A stretch of 64,000 nucleotides of DNA, taken from the NCBI RefSeq assembly GCF_916700565.1, contig NZ_CAKAKO010000004.1, forward strand, positions 62,001 through 126,000, written 5' to 3'. The position numbers and the translations under genes are program-made. The notes under the pieces were generated by a model. That model was not told where the DNA came from. It saw only the letters and a program-made list of their open reading frames with translations, and did no database searches. The stretch is from Xenophilus sp. Marseille-Q4582. Its GTDB lineage: Bacteria > Pseudomonadota > Gammaproteobacteria > Burkholderiales > Burkholderiaceae_C. Of the stretch, positions 17,431 to 24,462 are shown piece by piece (the stretch's first letter is position 1; every line of letters begins with the position of its first letter).

Positions 17431-17835
17431 ATGATGCCGCTTGCTGATGCCGCCCGCGAGCTGGGCGTGGCGCCGGTCACGCTGAAACGCTGGCGCAAGC
17501 TGGGCTGCCCCTGTGTGCCTGGCCGGCGCGGGCGTGGGCATGCCGCGCTGTACGACCCCGATGCCATCAGAACCTGGCGCGCTGCCCATGGGCGAGAGGC
17601 TGCGATGCTGGAGATCGCCGCCGCCGCGCCTGGCGTACTCGCTGATGCCACGCTGGACGCCTTCAACCAGATCGACGCGCCGGACAAGCGCCGCCAAGCT
17701 GGACTGCTGGCCGGGACGTGGTACGTCCTGACCACCGCCCTGCTGGACCACTTGCGCACTACCTGTGCCGAAGTGCCCGAGCTTGCAGGTGTCCCCGGGC
17801 CCGTCGAGCGCCTGCGAAAAATCGCCGCGGCCTGA
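17431..17835 (+). CDS. HTH protein ahead of the capsid genes
   Basis: 134 residues, start in an ATGA overlap with the ancestral end of the previous gene, with AGGAGG 8 bp upstream. The N-terminus is a HTH (LADAARELGVAPVTLKRWRKLG, then CPCVPGRRGRG and YDPDAIRTW) as in phage DNA-packaging or regulatory proteins. The C-terminal half is helical. It may help packaging or control late genes; unproven. Confidence 0.65.
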   Translation: MMPLADAARELGVAPVTLKRWRKLGCPCVPGRRGRGHAALYDPDAIRTWRAAHGREAAMLEIAAAAPGVLADATLDAFNQIDAPDKRRQAGLLAGTWYVLTTALLDHLRTTCAEVPELAGVPGPVERLRKIAAA

Positions 17836-17859
17836 TCCATTTAGGCCCGCTTCTTCATG

Positions 17860-17910
17860 CTGGTGGCACATCAACCCGCCGCCCGGCACCCGTCCGCCTG
17901 GTGGCACATC
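17860..17910. repeat. 13-bp direct repeat before the capsid gene
   Basis: CTGGTGGCACATC occurs at 17860-17872 and 17898-17910, 38 bp apart, in the only long gap of the structural region and directly before the capsid RBS (AGAAAGGAG). It is a candidate activator site for helper-driven late transcription. Confidence 0.4.
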
Positions 17911-17929
17911 CTGAGAAAGGAGCCCTCCC

Positions 17930-19012
17930 ATGGACGCACTTCAACAAGCTGCACTGATCCGCGCCCGCAGCGCCCTGGACCTTGCCGCTGGCAGTCCTGT
18001 TCGCCAGCCCGGCCTGCTGGCATCGCGCTATCTCAAAAGCATGGCCGGCGCCGACGCGCCCGGCCAGGCCGCACGGTTCGCCGAGGAACGCCGCTATGGC
18101 GACACCATCGTCAAGGCCGCACTTGGCGCAGCATCCACATCCAGCGCACCAGCCCTGCAAGAAATTCATGCCGACTTTCTGGCCGCTGTTCGCGCCCGCA
18201 GCCTAGTGGGTCGCCTGCTGCCCCGCCTGCGCAAGCTGCCACCGAAAACCCCGACGATCCGGCAGACTGGCGGCACCAGCGCAACATGGGTGCCCGAGGG
18301 TGCATCTATCCCGTTGACGGCAGGCACGTTCGCCAAGGATGCCCAGCTTCAGGCGCTGAAGGTGGCAGGTATCGCGGCCACTACTCGCGAGTTGGCCCGC
18401 GCTGGCATCGCTGACACCCTCATCGGCGACGACCTGATCCGGGCGTGCGCCGCTGCCGTTGATAGCAAGTTCGCCAGCACCGATGCGGCCGTGACCGGCA
18501 CATCGCCCGCAGGTGTCTTCAACGGGGCAAGCGCTGGCGCATCGGCAGGCCCTGGTGCAGACGGTGCCCGTGCCGACGTGGACACCCTGCTGGCCGCCCT
18601 GGTTGGCAACATCGATAGCGTCGTGTTCATCACCAACACCCGCTGCGCCGCGCAGCTCGCCATGCTCGATCTGGCCGCTATCAATCCGAGCGGCGAAAGC
18701 ACCCTGGCCGGCCTGCCGCTGTACTTCAGCGATGCCGTCCCGGCCGTGCTGGGCCTGGTGGACTGCGCCCGCATTGAGCTGGTGGGCTTTGACGAGGCCG
18801 AGCTGGACGTGTCGCGGGAAGGCGCCCTGCAGATGGACACCGCACCGACCGGCAGCAGCATCGGCACGCCCGTTGCCACGCAGCAGGTTAGCCTGTGGCA
18901 GACGGGCACGGTCGGCCTGCGTGGCGAGATCGGCGTGAACTGGCGTGCCGCGCCTGGTGCCGCTGCCTTCGTCAGTGGTGTGGACTACAGCCCCGTGCCG
19001 GCGTCGAGCTGA
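17930..19012 (+). CDS. HK97-type major capsid protein
   Basis: 360 residues with RBS AAAGGAG. The HK97-fold signature pattern is clear: a helical N-terminal arm, then RLRKLPPKTPTIRQTGGTSATWVPEG, the E-loop/P-domain stretch (LKVAGIAATTRELARAGIADTL), AVDSKFASTDAAVTG, then the A-domain strands (VFITNTRCAAQLA, GLPLYFSDAVP) and a C-terminal tail (LRGEIGVNWRAAPGAAAFVSGV). It is the shell protein of the satellite or its ancestor. It precedes the protease gene, reversed from the common phage order. Its length is close to typical capsids, so the gene is not decayed. Confidence 0.85.
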   Translation: MDALQQAALIRARSALDLAAGSPVRQPGLLASRYLKSMAGADAPGQAARFAEERRYGDTIVKAALGAASTSSAPALQEIHADFLAAVRARSLVGRLLPRLRKLPPKTPTIRQTGGTSATWVPEGASIPLTAGTFAKDAQLQALKVAGIAATTRELARAGIADTLIGDDLIRACAAAVDSKFASTDAAVTGTSPAGVFNGASAGASAGPGADGARADVDTLLAALVGNIDSVVFITNTRCAAQLAMLDLAAINPSGESTLAGLPLYFSDAVPAVLGLVDCARIELVGFDEAELDVSREGALQMDTAPTGSSIGTPVATQQVSLWQTGTVGLRGEIGVNWRAAPGAAAFVSGVDYSPVPASS

Positions 19013-19024
19013 TCGGAGGTCGGC

Positions 19025-19780
19025 ATGCAGCAAGAAACGCTACTGCGCCTGAAGTCCGCCGGCGACCCTTGGAGCTTCACCGGCTGGGCATCAACGCCAG
19101 ACGTTGATCTGGTCGGCGACATCGTGGAGCCGAGCGGCGCCCGCTATGAACTGCCGCTGCCGCTGCTGTGGCAGCACAAGCATGACGAGCCTGTCGGGGC
19201 CGTGCGTGACGCGCACGTCTCGCACGCGGGCATCCGCGTCACCGGCAGGATCACCCCGGAAGCGCAGCGCGGCACCGAAGCGCAGGCCCTGCTGCGCGAT
19301 GGTGCCTTGGCCTTGTCAGTGGGCTTCATGGCCGAGAAGTCCGAGCCGCTGCCGACTGGCGGCCGTCGCTTCACCGCCTGGCGCTGGACGGAGCTGTCGC
19401 TGGTCAGCGTGCCCGCTAACCCACAAGCCAGGATCGGCAAGGGCCTGGTGCTGGGCAGCAAGCCCGAGGCCAAGGCAGTACCGGCGCCCCGGCCCGCAGT
19501 TCAGGCAGTGGGCGACGTCGTGACCACGCAGGCGCTGGAGCTGTTTGGCGCGGCTGTCGGCCAGGCTATCAACGAAGCCACGCGGGCGCTGCATGAGCGC
19601 ATCAAGGCGCTGGAGTCACAGAAGGCCCTGCACTTTGCGGGCGTGTTCCAGCGTGCGATGAGTTACCCGGCTGGCGCGACCGTGAAATCAGGCGATGGTG
19701 TGTTCGTCGCCTTGCGCAACATCGAAGCAGGCAAAGCCGAGCCGCAACGCCAGGGCAGCGGCTGGGATCGACTGGCATGA
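19025..19780 (+). CDS. HK97-family prohead protease with C-terminal extension
   Basis: 251 residues. The first about 140 match the U35 prohead protease: GWASTPDVDLVGDIVEPSGA, LPLLWQHKHDEPVG (catalytic His), ALSVGFMA (catalytic Ser) and WTELSLVSVPANPQA (acid region). The remaining about 100 residues, with a helical segment and QRAMSYPAGATVKSGDGVFV, are extra and could act as an internal scaffold released on maturation. RBS GGAGG. Next to the capsid gene it should mature the shell. Confidence 0.85.
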   Translation: MQQETLLRLKSAGDPWSFTGWASTPDVDLVGDIVEPSGARYELPLPLLWQHKHDEPVGAVRDAHVSHAGIRVTGRITPEAQRGTEAQALLRDGALALSVGFMAEKSEPLPTGGRRFTAWRWTELSLVSVPANPQARIGKGLVLGSKPEAKAVPAPRPAVQAVGDVVTTQALELFGAAVGQAINEATRALHERIKALESQKALHFAGVFQRAMSYPAGATVKSGDGVFVALRNIEAGKAEPQRQGSGWDRLA

Positions 19781-19791
19781 AGGGAGAACCG

Positions 19792-20055
19792 ATGACTGAG
19801 AACATGACCGCCATCGTCCTGTTCAAGCTGGCCCTGGCTGCTGGCGCAGGGGACTATCCCCATGATGCCGTGGCCCGCCTGCGCTTCGAGATCGAGCAAC
19901 GCGCCACCGCCATCGGCCTGACCTGCATCGATGTCGAGTTGCGCCAGGACGGTAACGACCTGCTGGCCGAGTGCATCTTCGACATGCAGGACGACGAGGG
20001 CAGGCCCTGGGCGCAAGCGCTGTCGGTGTCGTTGGACGACGGAGGGCTGCGCTGA
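19792..20055 (+). CDS. small unknown satellite protein
   Basis: 87 residues from ATG 19792 (AGGGAG upstream; an ATG at 19777 is in frame but has a weaker site). An N-terminal helix AIVLFKLALAAGAG is followed by acidic segments ECIFDMQDDEG. Its stop overlaps the next gene. Function unknown. Confidence 0.55.
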   Translation: MTENMTAIVLFKLALAAGAGDYPHDAVARLRFEIEQRATAIGLTCIDVELRQDGNDLLAECIFDMQDDEGRPWAQALSVSLDDGGLR

Positions 20056-20255
20056 TGGTCCAGCGTCACGACGATCGCAAGGTCTTCTGGATGTGCCGTG
20101 ACCGCCGCTTGTTCGCCCGGAAGCCAGCAGACCCGGCAGGCGCATGGGTCATCGAGGATCACGGCCGCGTGGTGTTCGATGGCACCGCAGCCGAGTGCAT
20201 CCGCTGGCTGGCGGCCGCGCCCTTGCCTGACCCCTTCAGGGCGCTGAAGGCTTGA
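20055..20255 (+). CDS. small unknown satellite protein
   Basis: 66 residues, start overlapping the previous stop by one base (TGATG). WMCRDRRLFARKPADPAGAWVIEDHGRVV suggests a small beta-rich protein. No family was recognised. Confidence 0.5.
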   Translation: MVQRHDDRKVFWMCRDRRLFARKPADPAGAWVIEDHGRVVFDGTAAECIRWLAAAPLPDPFRALKA

Positions 20256-20392
20256 TGACCTTCGGGGGGGCCTCTGGCATTTCAGCGGCATCGACCATGG
20301 AAACCGGACGGCTCCAGTCGCTTCAACGCTAACCCGGATTTTTGCCCCTGTTTTGTGTGCGCCCGCCTGCGCATGCGCGAGAGGAACAGACT

Positions 20393-20599
20393 ATGACTGC
20401 ACCGGCAACTTTGCCCAAACCGCTGAAGACCCGCATCAACCGCTTGGCGCACCTGCTGGGCACCCAGCACGCCGAGCGCGAGAGGGCCGCGATCATCGCC
20501 CGCCTGGTCGCCCTGCGCAAGAGCGGCGCCGGGTTTGCAGAGCTTGATGCCGAGCTATCCCGCCTGGAGGCAGCGAGCCAGGGGGCGGGCGCTTCCTGA
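20393..20599 (+). CDS. small helical unknown satellite protein
   Basis: 68 residues, RBS GAGAGG 8 bp ahead. Strongly helical and basic (LPKPLKTRINRLAHLLGTQHAERERAA...), perhaps DNA- or RNA-binding. It lies before the small terminase gene; a role in packaging is possible, not shown. Confidence 0.5.
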   Translation: MTAPATLPKPLKTRINRLAHLLGTQHAERERAAIIARLVALRKSGAGFAELDAELSRLEAASQGAGAS

Positions 20600-20670
20600 T
20601 TCTGGACGAACCGACCCGGGAAACCTCACCGGTTCCCCACGCGCAGAACATTTCTCCCGCCACGAACAAA

Positions 20671-20988
20671 ATGATGACGCCCACCAGCCTCAAGCCCCGC
20701 CAACGCGCCTTCGTAGATGGTGTTCACCGTGGCCTGTCCCTGGCGGCGGCAGCCCGTCAAGCCGGCTACGCGGCCGGCAGCGCCAGGCAGACCGGCAGCA
20801 GGCTCATGCAGCACCCCGCCATCATCGAGGCCCTGGAGCGCCGCAGGGCGGGCTACACCGGCATGCCGCCCGTCACCGACGATCCCCGCGAGTTCTTGAT
20901 CTGGTGCATGTACGACCTCGAGCTTTTGGGCATGCGTGAGCGCATCGGTGTGGCCGCGTTCCTCATGGCGTACCCCACGCGCGCCTGA
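20671..20988 (+). CDS. phage terminase small subunit (TerS)
   Basis: 105 residues. The N-terminus is the Terminase_2-type DNA-binding helix-turn-helix (LKPRQRAFVDGVHRGLSLAAAARQAGY, then ARQTGSRLMQHPAIIEALERRR), followed by a short oligomerisation-like stretch (MYDLELLGMRERIGVAAFLMAY). TerS picks the packaging site on DNA. The large subunit is absent from the element, as expected for satellites that redirect a helper's TerL. Its stop overlaps the start of the next small ORF. Confidence 0.82.
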   Translation: MMTPTSLKPRQRAFVDGVHRGLSLAAAARQAGYAAGSARQTGSRLMQHPAIIEALERRRAGYTGMPPVTDDPREFLIWCMYDLELLGMRERIGVAAFLMAYPTRA

Positions 20989-21110
20989 TGGCTTATCTTG
21001 AGGTGGCGCAGCTTGCGCCACTTTATCGAAGCCACCCCGAGGAACGCATCGGCCTGCGGATGCAGGCGGCCAAGGCGCTGTTGCCGTTCTGGCATAGGTG
21101 CGTCCACTAA
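20988..21110 (+). CDS. 40-residue ORF coupled to terS
   Basis: The ATG at 20988 overlaps the terS stop (TGATG). The sequence (YLEVAQLAPLYRSHPEERIG, then MQAAKALLPFWH) resembles the C-terminal helix of terminase small subunits, so it may be a detached terS C-terminus or a small partner. It ends 5 bp before the right 27-bp repeat. Short; moderate support. Confidence 0.45.
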   Translation: MAYLEVAQLAPLYRSHPEERIGLRMQAAKALLPFWHRCVH

Positions 21111-21114
21111 AAAC

Positions 21115-21141
21115 TCTCTTACATCCGCCGTTACATCGAGT
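21115..21141. repeat. 27-bp terminal direct repeat, right copy
   Basis: Identical to 8194-8220, including two TTACATC hits 12 bp apart. It sits 74 bp inside attR, mirroring the left copy near attL. Confidence 0.75.
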
Positions 21142-21157
21142 GAAGGTAGGGCCTGAA

Positions 21158-21194
21158 AAGAGAAAAGCCCGCTACCGTTTGGATAGCGGGCTTT
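21158..21194 (-). terminator. intrinsic terminator right of the element, serving the tRNA
   Basis: A perfect 11-bp stem (AAAGCCCGCTA at 21164-21174 with TAGCGGGCTTT at 21184-21194), 9-nt loop, with a T-rich run on the minus strand. The element supplies it downstream of the rebuilt tRNA. Confidence 0.8.
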
Positions 21195-21214
21195 CCAGCA
21201 GCCATGCGGCTTTT

Positions 21215-21266
21215 TGTCTGGTGGCGCTTCACGGACTCGAACCGCGGACCTGTGGATTATGATTCC
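21215..21266. repeat. attR (52-bp core)
   Basis: Identical to 8014-8065. It overlaps the 3' 48 nt of the intact tRNA-Met, so the element donated this part of the tRNA. Confidence 0.93.
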
Positions 21267-21295
21267 ATCGCTCTAACCGACTGAGCTAAAGCGCC
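21219..21295 (-). tRNA. tRNA-Met (CAT anticodon)
   Basis: A 77-nt tRNA with encoded CCA. Acceptor GGCGCTT/AAGCGCC, D-arm GCTC/GAGC, anticodon loop ATCATAA (anticodon CAT), T-arm with TTCGAGT. The first anticodon-stem pair is an A-C mismatch. The acceptor differs from the GGCCC start usual in Ile2(CAT), so elongator Met is preferred, though Ile2 cannot be excluded. The intact gene at attR shows integration kept the tRNA functional. Confidence 0.9.
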
Positions 21296-21304
21296 GAGCC
21301 CGCC

Positions 21305-21330
21305 ATTATAGGCAGATTTTTGCGGGTTGT
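21305..21330 (-). promoter_or_regulatory. tRNA-Met promoter
   Basis: On the minus strand a perfect -10 TATAAT (plus 21305-21310) lies 9 nt before the tRNA. A TTGCCA about 19 bp further up could be the -35. Chromosomal, outside the element. Confidence 0.65.
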
Positions 21331-21443
21331 GGCAACGGGTTGGTTTGAAGCGCAGTCCCGCAGGTTGCGCGCCGATGCCGGGCGCCTGAGGCAGCCCCGC
21401 CTGCCGCTTTCGTTCGTACAAGGCTGGTGACAATGCACGCACC

Positions 21444-22088
21444 ATGCAATTGCCGCCCGCCTTCGCCGATGCCGGCCGCCAGACCCTGGCGGACGACCAG
21501 CTGATGCTGGCCTATGCGGCCGGCGATACGGCCGCCTTCGACCTCCTGTACGCGCGCCACGAAGGCGCCTTGCTGCGCTTCGTGCGCCGGCTGCTCGGAC
21601 CGCGGCTGGCGGCGCAGGCCGACGAGGTGTTCCAGGACACCTGGTTGCGCATCATCTCGGCGCGCGCCTCCTTTTCGCCGCAGGGCGCCAGCTGGCGCAC
21701 CTGGGCTTTCACCATCGCCCACAACCTGGCCATGGACCGGCTGCGCGTGAGCGGGCGTGAGGTGACGATGGAGACCCACGGTGACGACGACGAGGAGGCG
21801 CCCGCACCCTGGCTGCGCGCAGCGGCCGGCGCCGCGGCGCAGCCCTCCGCCGAAGACCTGGCTTTCTGGCGTGCGGCGGGCCGCCGCCTGCTGGCCTGCC
21901 TGGACGAATTGCCGGCCGAGCAGCGCGCGGCCTTCCTGCTGCAGCACGAGGAAGGCCTGAGCGTGGACGCCTTGGCCCGGCAGCTGGGCCTGGGCTTCGA
22001 GACTGCCAAGAGCCGGTTGCGCTACGCCCTGCAGAAGCTGCGACCCTGCATGGCGCGCTACCTGTCGGTGCTGGAGGCCCACGCATGA
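21444..22088 (+). CDS. ECF-type sigma-70 family sigma factor
   Basis: 214 residues. Region 2 is seen as DLLYARHEGALLRFVRRLLG ... DEVFQDTWLRIISAR with WAFTIAHNLAMDRLR, and region 4 as LPAEQRAAFLLQHEEGLSVDALARQLG ... AKSRLRYALQKLR. It directs RNA polymerase to a small regulon. It overlaps the next gene (ATGA), the usual pairing with an anti-sigma factor. Which signal it responds to cannot be read from the sequence. Confidence 0.9.
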   Translation: MQLPPAFADAGRQTLADDQLMLAYAAGDTAAFDLLYARHEGALLRFVRRLLGPRLAAQADEVFQDTWLRIISARASFSPQGASWRTWAFTIAHNLAMDRLRVSGREVTMETHGDDDEEAPAPWLRAAAGAAAQPSAEDLAFWRAAGRRLLACLDELPAEQRAAFLLQHEEGLSVDALARQLGLGFETAKSRLRYALQKLRPCMARYLSVLEAHA

Positions 22089-23413
22089 CGCCCGCCCCGC
22101 ACAGCGGCGATCTGGCGCCCGACCCGCATCTGCGCCGCATGCTGGCCCATGCGCCCGATGCGCACGCCGATGCGAAGCCGGCTGCGGCCACGCGGGCGGC
22201 GATCCTTGCGGCGGCGCACCGCGCCGTGGCCCCAACCGGCGGGGCGGCACGGCCGGCCGCGGGCCTGTCGGCCTGGCTGCTGCATGGGCTGGACCGCCTG
22301 CTGCCGCGCGCTTCCGTGGCCTGGACGGGGGCACTGGCCACGGTCGTGCTGGCCACCTTCATCACGCTGATGTGGCAGGGCGAGCCGGTGCCGCAGGCGC
22401 AGCCGGACGCCGACCCCGGCTCGATGAGGAGCCGGGCGCCGACGACCGAGCGAGCGCCGGCGCCCGCAGCCGTGCCAGTGCCAGCGCCAGCGCCAGCGCC
22501 AGCGCCAGCGCCAGGACGGCCTTTGGCGCCGCCCGTGCCATCGACCGCACCCGCTGCGCCGCCTGGGGCCGAAATGACGGAGGCCGCGCAGGCCGAGCGG
22601 CGCGCGGCGGCAAGGACCGAGGCCGAAGCGGTGCGGGCCCCCTCGCGTGCGGATGCGGCGCCGTCCGCAGCGCCGCCGGCGCGTTCGCGCGCCCCCACAC
22701 CCGCGCCTGCCCCAGAGGCCCCGGAGCGAGCGGGTGCAGCGGAAGGCCGAACGGCGGAGCGCGCCGAAGCACGCGCCAGCGCCGCCGCCCCGGCCGCGCC
22801 ACCGCCGCCCGCCGCCCTTCAGGTGCCTCGAATGGCCGGGGCGCCGCCGCCTGCTGCCATCGCCGAGGCTGAACGCCGCGCGGCCGCATTGCCTCCTGGA
22901 CTTGCCGCCCCTGCGCCTGCACCGGCTCCGGCTCCGGCTCCGCCAATTGCCCGTGCGCCCGAAGCGCCCCTGTCGAGGCGCGCCGAGCTGGCGCCCGCCG
23001 CGCCGCCTGTGGTCGGGGGCGCCGCGCGGGGCGCGCAGGAGTCCCTCGCCAGCGGACCGGCCGCAGCGTCCCGGGGCTCCCAGCCCTGGCAGCGCTGGAC
23101 CCAGGTGCGTCTGGCCGACGCGCAGGGCCGGGCGCTGACGCTGGACCGGGCGCAGGCCGAGGACCTCACCGACCTGCTGTCGGCCGTGCTGCCGGCCGCC
23201 GCTGCGCCGGCGCGCGATGCCGCCTTGCCCGCAGCGGCCGACGGCCGGCTCACGCTGCTGCAGGACGGCCGGCCGCTGGGCACGCTGGAGCTGGGCGGCG
23301 CCGGCCTACGCTGGCACGCAGCCGGTGCAGCGCCCGTGTTCGCCGAGCCGCCGGCCGCGGCGCTGCAGGCCCTGCGTGCCTGGCTGGCGCAGGCGGCGAG
23401 CCGCGCGCGCTGA
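22085..23413 (+). CDS. putative membrane anti-sigma factor, Pro/Ala-rich
   Basis: 442 residues, start overlapping the sigma gene. A cytosolic N-terminus of about 80 residues (possible sigma-binding), one transmembrane helix (VAWTGALATVVLATFITLMW), then a long Pro/Ala periplasmic region with a hexanucleotide repeat coding for PA units. The conserved-looking C-terminal end (RWTQVRLADAQGRALTLDRAQAEDL...) resembles domains at the end of such proteins. Anti-sigma function is inferred from its position and single membrane span. Confidence 0.6.
   Translation: MTPAPHSGDLAPDPHLRRMLAHAPDAHADAKPAAATRAAILAAAHRAVAPTGGAARPAAGLSAWLLHGLDRLLPRASVAWTGALATVVLATFITLMWQGEPVPQAQPDADPGSMRSRAPTTERAPAPAAVPVPAPAPAPAPAPGRPLAPPVPSTAPAAPPGAEMTEAAQAERRAAARTEAEAVRAPSRADAAPSAAPPARSRAPTPAPAPEAPERAGAAEGRTAERAEARASAAAPAAPPPPAALQVPRMAGAPPPAAIAEAERRAAALPPGLAAPAPAPAPAPAPPIARAPEAPLSRRAELAPAAPPVVGGAARGAQESLASGPAAASRGSQPWQRWTQVRLADAQGRALTLDRAQAEDLTDLLSAVLPAAAAPARDAALPAAADGRLTLLQDGRPLGTLELGGAGLRWHAAGAAPVFAEPPAAALQALRAWLAQAASRAR
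22474..22515 (+). repeat. seven hexanucleotide GCCAGC units
   Basis: Six-base tandem units inside the anti-sigma-like gene, coding for alternating Pro-Ala. Unit number can change without shifting the frame. Confidence 0.85.
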
Positions 23414-23458
23414 GCTTCGTCGCGCCGTCCGTCGCCCGCGCCGCGGTGCTCGACGAAA

Positions 23459-23488
23459 AAGGCCGCGCCCCCTAGGGTGCGCGGCCTT
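23459..23488. terminator. bidirectional terminator
   Basis: A perfect 10-bp stem, AAGGCCGCGC (23459-23468) with GCGCGGCCTT (23479-23488), 10-nt loop, between the convergent anti-sigma-like and enoyl-CoA hydratase genes. A run of A precedes it on the plus strand, so it terminates best on the minus strand. Confidence 0.75.
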
Positions 23489-23535
23489 GGCAGAAGCGCG
23501 TCGGGCGGACTCGTCCAGAGGCCGCCCCCGCGCTT

Positions 23536-24315
23536 TCACTGGTGCTTGAAATCCGCCTTGCGCTTGTTCACGAAGGCGTCCATGCCTTCCTTCTGGTCGG
23601 CGGTGGCGAAGAGCGCGTGGAACAGCCGGCGCTCGAACATCACGCCGTCCGACAGGCCGCTCTCGAAGGCGCGGTTCACCGATTCCTTGGCCGCCATCAC
23701 GGCGATCTGCGAGAAGTCGGCGATCGTGAGGGCCGCGCCCAGGGCCTCGTCCATCAGCTTGTCATAAGGCACCACGCGGCTCACCAGCCCGGCGCGCTCG
23801 GCCTCGGCGGCGTCCATCATGCGGCCCGTGAGCGCCATGTCCATGGCCTTGCTCTTGCCCACCGCGCGCGGCAGGCGCTGCGTGCCGCCGGCGCCGGGGA
23901 TCACGCCCAGCTTGATCTCGGGCTGGCCGAACTTGGCGTTGTCGGCGGCGATGATGAAGTCGCACATCATGGCCAGCTCGCAGCCGCCGCCCAGGGCGAA
24001 GCCGCTCACTGCGGCGATCACCGGCTTGCGGATGGAGCGGATGGTTTCCCAGTTGCGCGTGATGTAGTCGCCCTTGTAGGCGTCGACGAAGCTGTACTTG
24101 GCCATGGCCCCGATGTCGGCGCCGGCGGCGAAGGCGCGTTCGCTGCCCGTGACGATGATGCAGCCGATGGCCTCGTCGGCGTCGAAGGCCTTCAGGGCCG
24201 CGCCCAGTTCGTCCATCAGTGCGTTGTTCAGCGCGTTCAGCGCCTTGGGGCGGTTGAGCGTGACGATGCCGACCTTGCCGGCTTCGGTGCGCACTTCGAT
24301 GTTTTCGTAGCTCAT
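23536..24315 (-). CDS. enoyl-CoA hydratase
   Basis: 259 residues of the crotonase fold, hydrating 2-enoyl-CoA in beta-oxidation. Oxyanion-hole and catalytic motifs: [46 protein letters not shown] with both catalytic Glu positions present (GGCELA and GQPEIKLG). The start at ATG 24315 gives the standard MSYENIEV N-terminus. A TATAGT (minus strand, plus 24392-24397) may be its -10. Confidence 0.93.
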   Translation of the reverse strand: MSYENIEVRTEAGKVGIVTLNRPKALNALNNALMDELGAALKAFDADEAIGCIIVTGSERAFAAGADIGAMAKYSFVDAYKGDYITRNWETIRSIRKPVIAAVSGFALGGGCELAMMCDFIIAADNAKFGQPEIKLGVIPGAGGTQRLPRAVGKSKAMDMALTGRMMDAAEAERAGLVSRVVPYDKLMDEALGAALTIADFSQIAVMAAKESVNRAFESGLSDGVMFERRLFHALFATADQKEGMDAFVNKRKADFKHQ

Positions 24316-24425
24316 GCGGTCTCCGGGGGGAAGAAAAACGGGAGGAGGGTCAGGGTGGGCGCTGCCGCCGGGGCAGGCGCCAAGCGGGCCCACTATACCC
24401 AGCACGGGGGTGCGTGCATCGACCA

Positions 24426-24458
24426 TCATTTGAGAATTGTTCTTATCTAGAATGCCGC
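24426..24458. promoter_or_regulatory. Fur-box-like AT-rich inverted repeat
   Basis: AGAA-TTG-TTCT is the centre of an AT-rich site reading GAGAATTGTTCTTATC. Fur sites are GATAAT-type inverted repeats, and DUF2325 genes are sometimes iron-regulated. Only a weak match. Confidence 0.3.
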
Positions 24459-24462
24459 GCAG

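Larger units (their letters stand above)
8014..21266. mobile_element. tRNA-integrated element: candidate capsid-encoding phage satellite (13.25 kb)
   Basis: It is bounded by 52-bp direct repeats that match the 3' part of a tRNA-Met gene. Contents in order on the plus strand: tyrosine integrase, unknown, AlpA-like HTH, small proteins, a candidate regulatory RNA region, primase-helicase (IS-split), TubC-N-like small protein (IS-split), HTH protein, HK97-type capsid protein, prohead protease, small proteins and a small terminase subunit. No portal, large terminase, tail or lysis gene was recognised. Removing the two IS and one copy of each target duplication restores open frames, so the gene complement seems original. 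It fits a phage satellite that supplies its own shell and packaging specificity and borrows the rest from a helper phage. Confidence 0.8.

Noticed and set aside
24416-24460. A full Fur box
   Set aside because: Only the central inverted repeat fits; kept as a low-confidence site.
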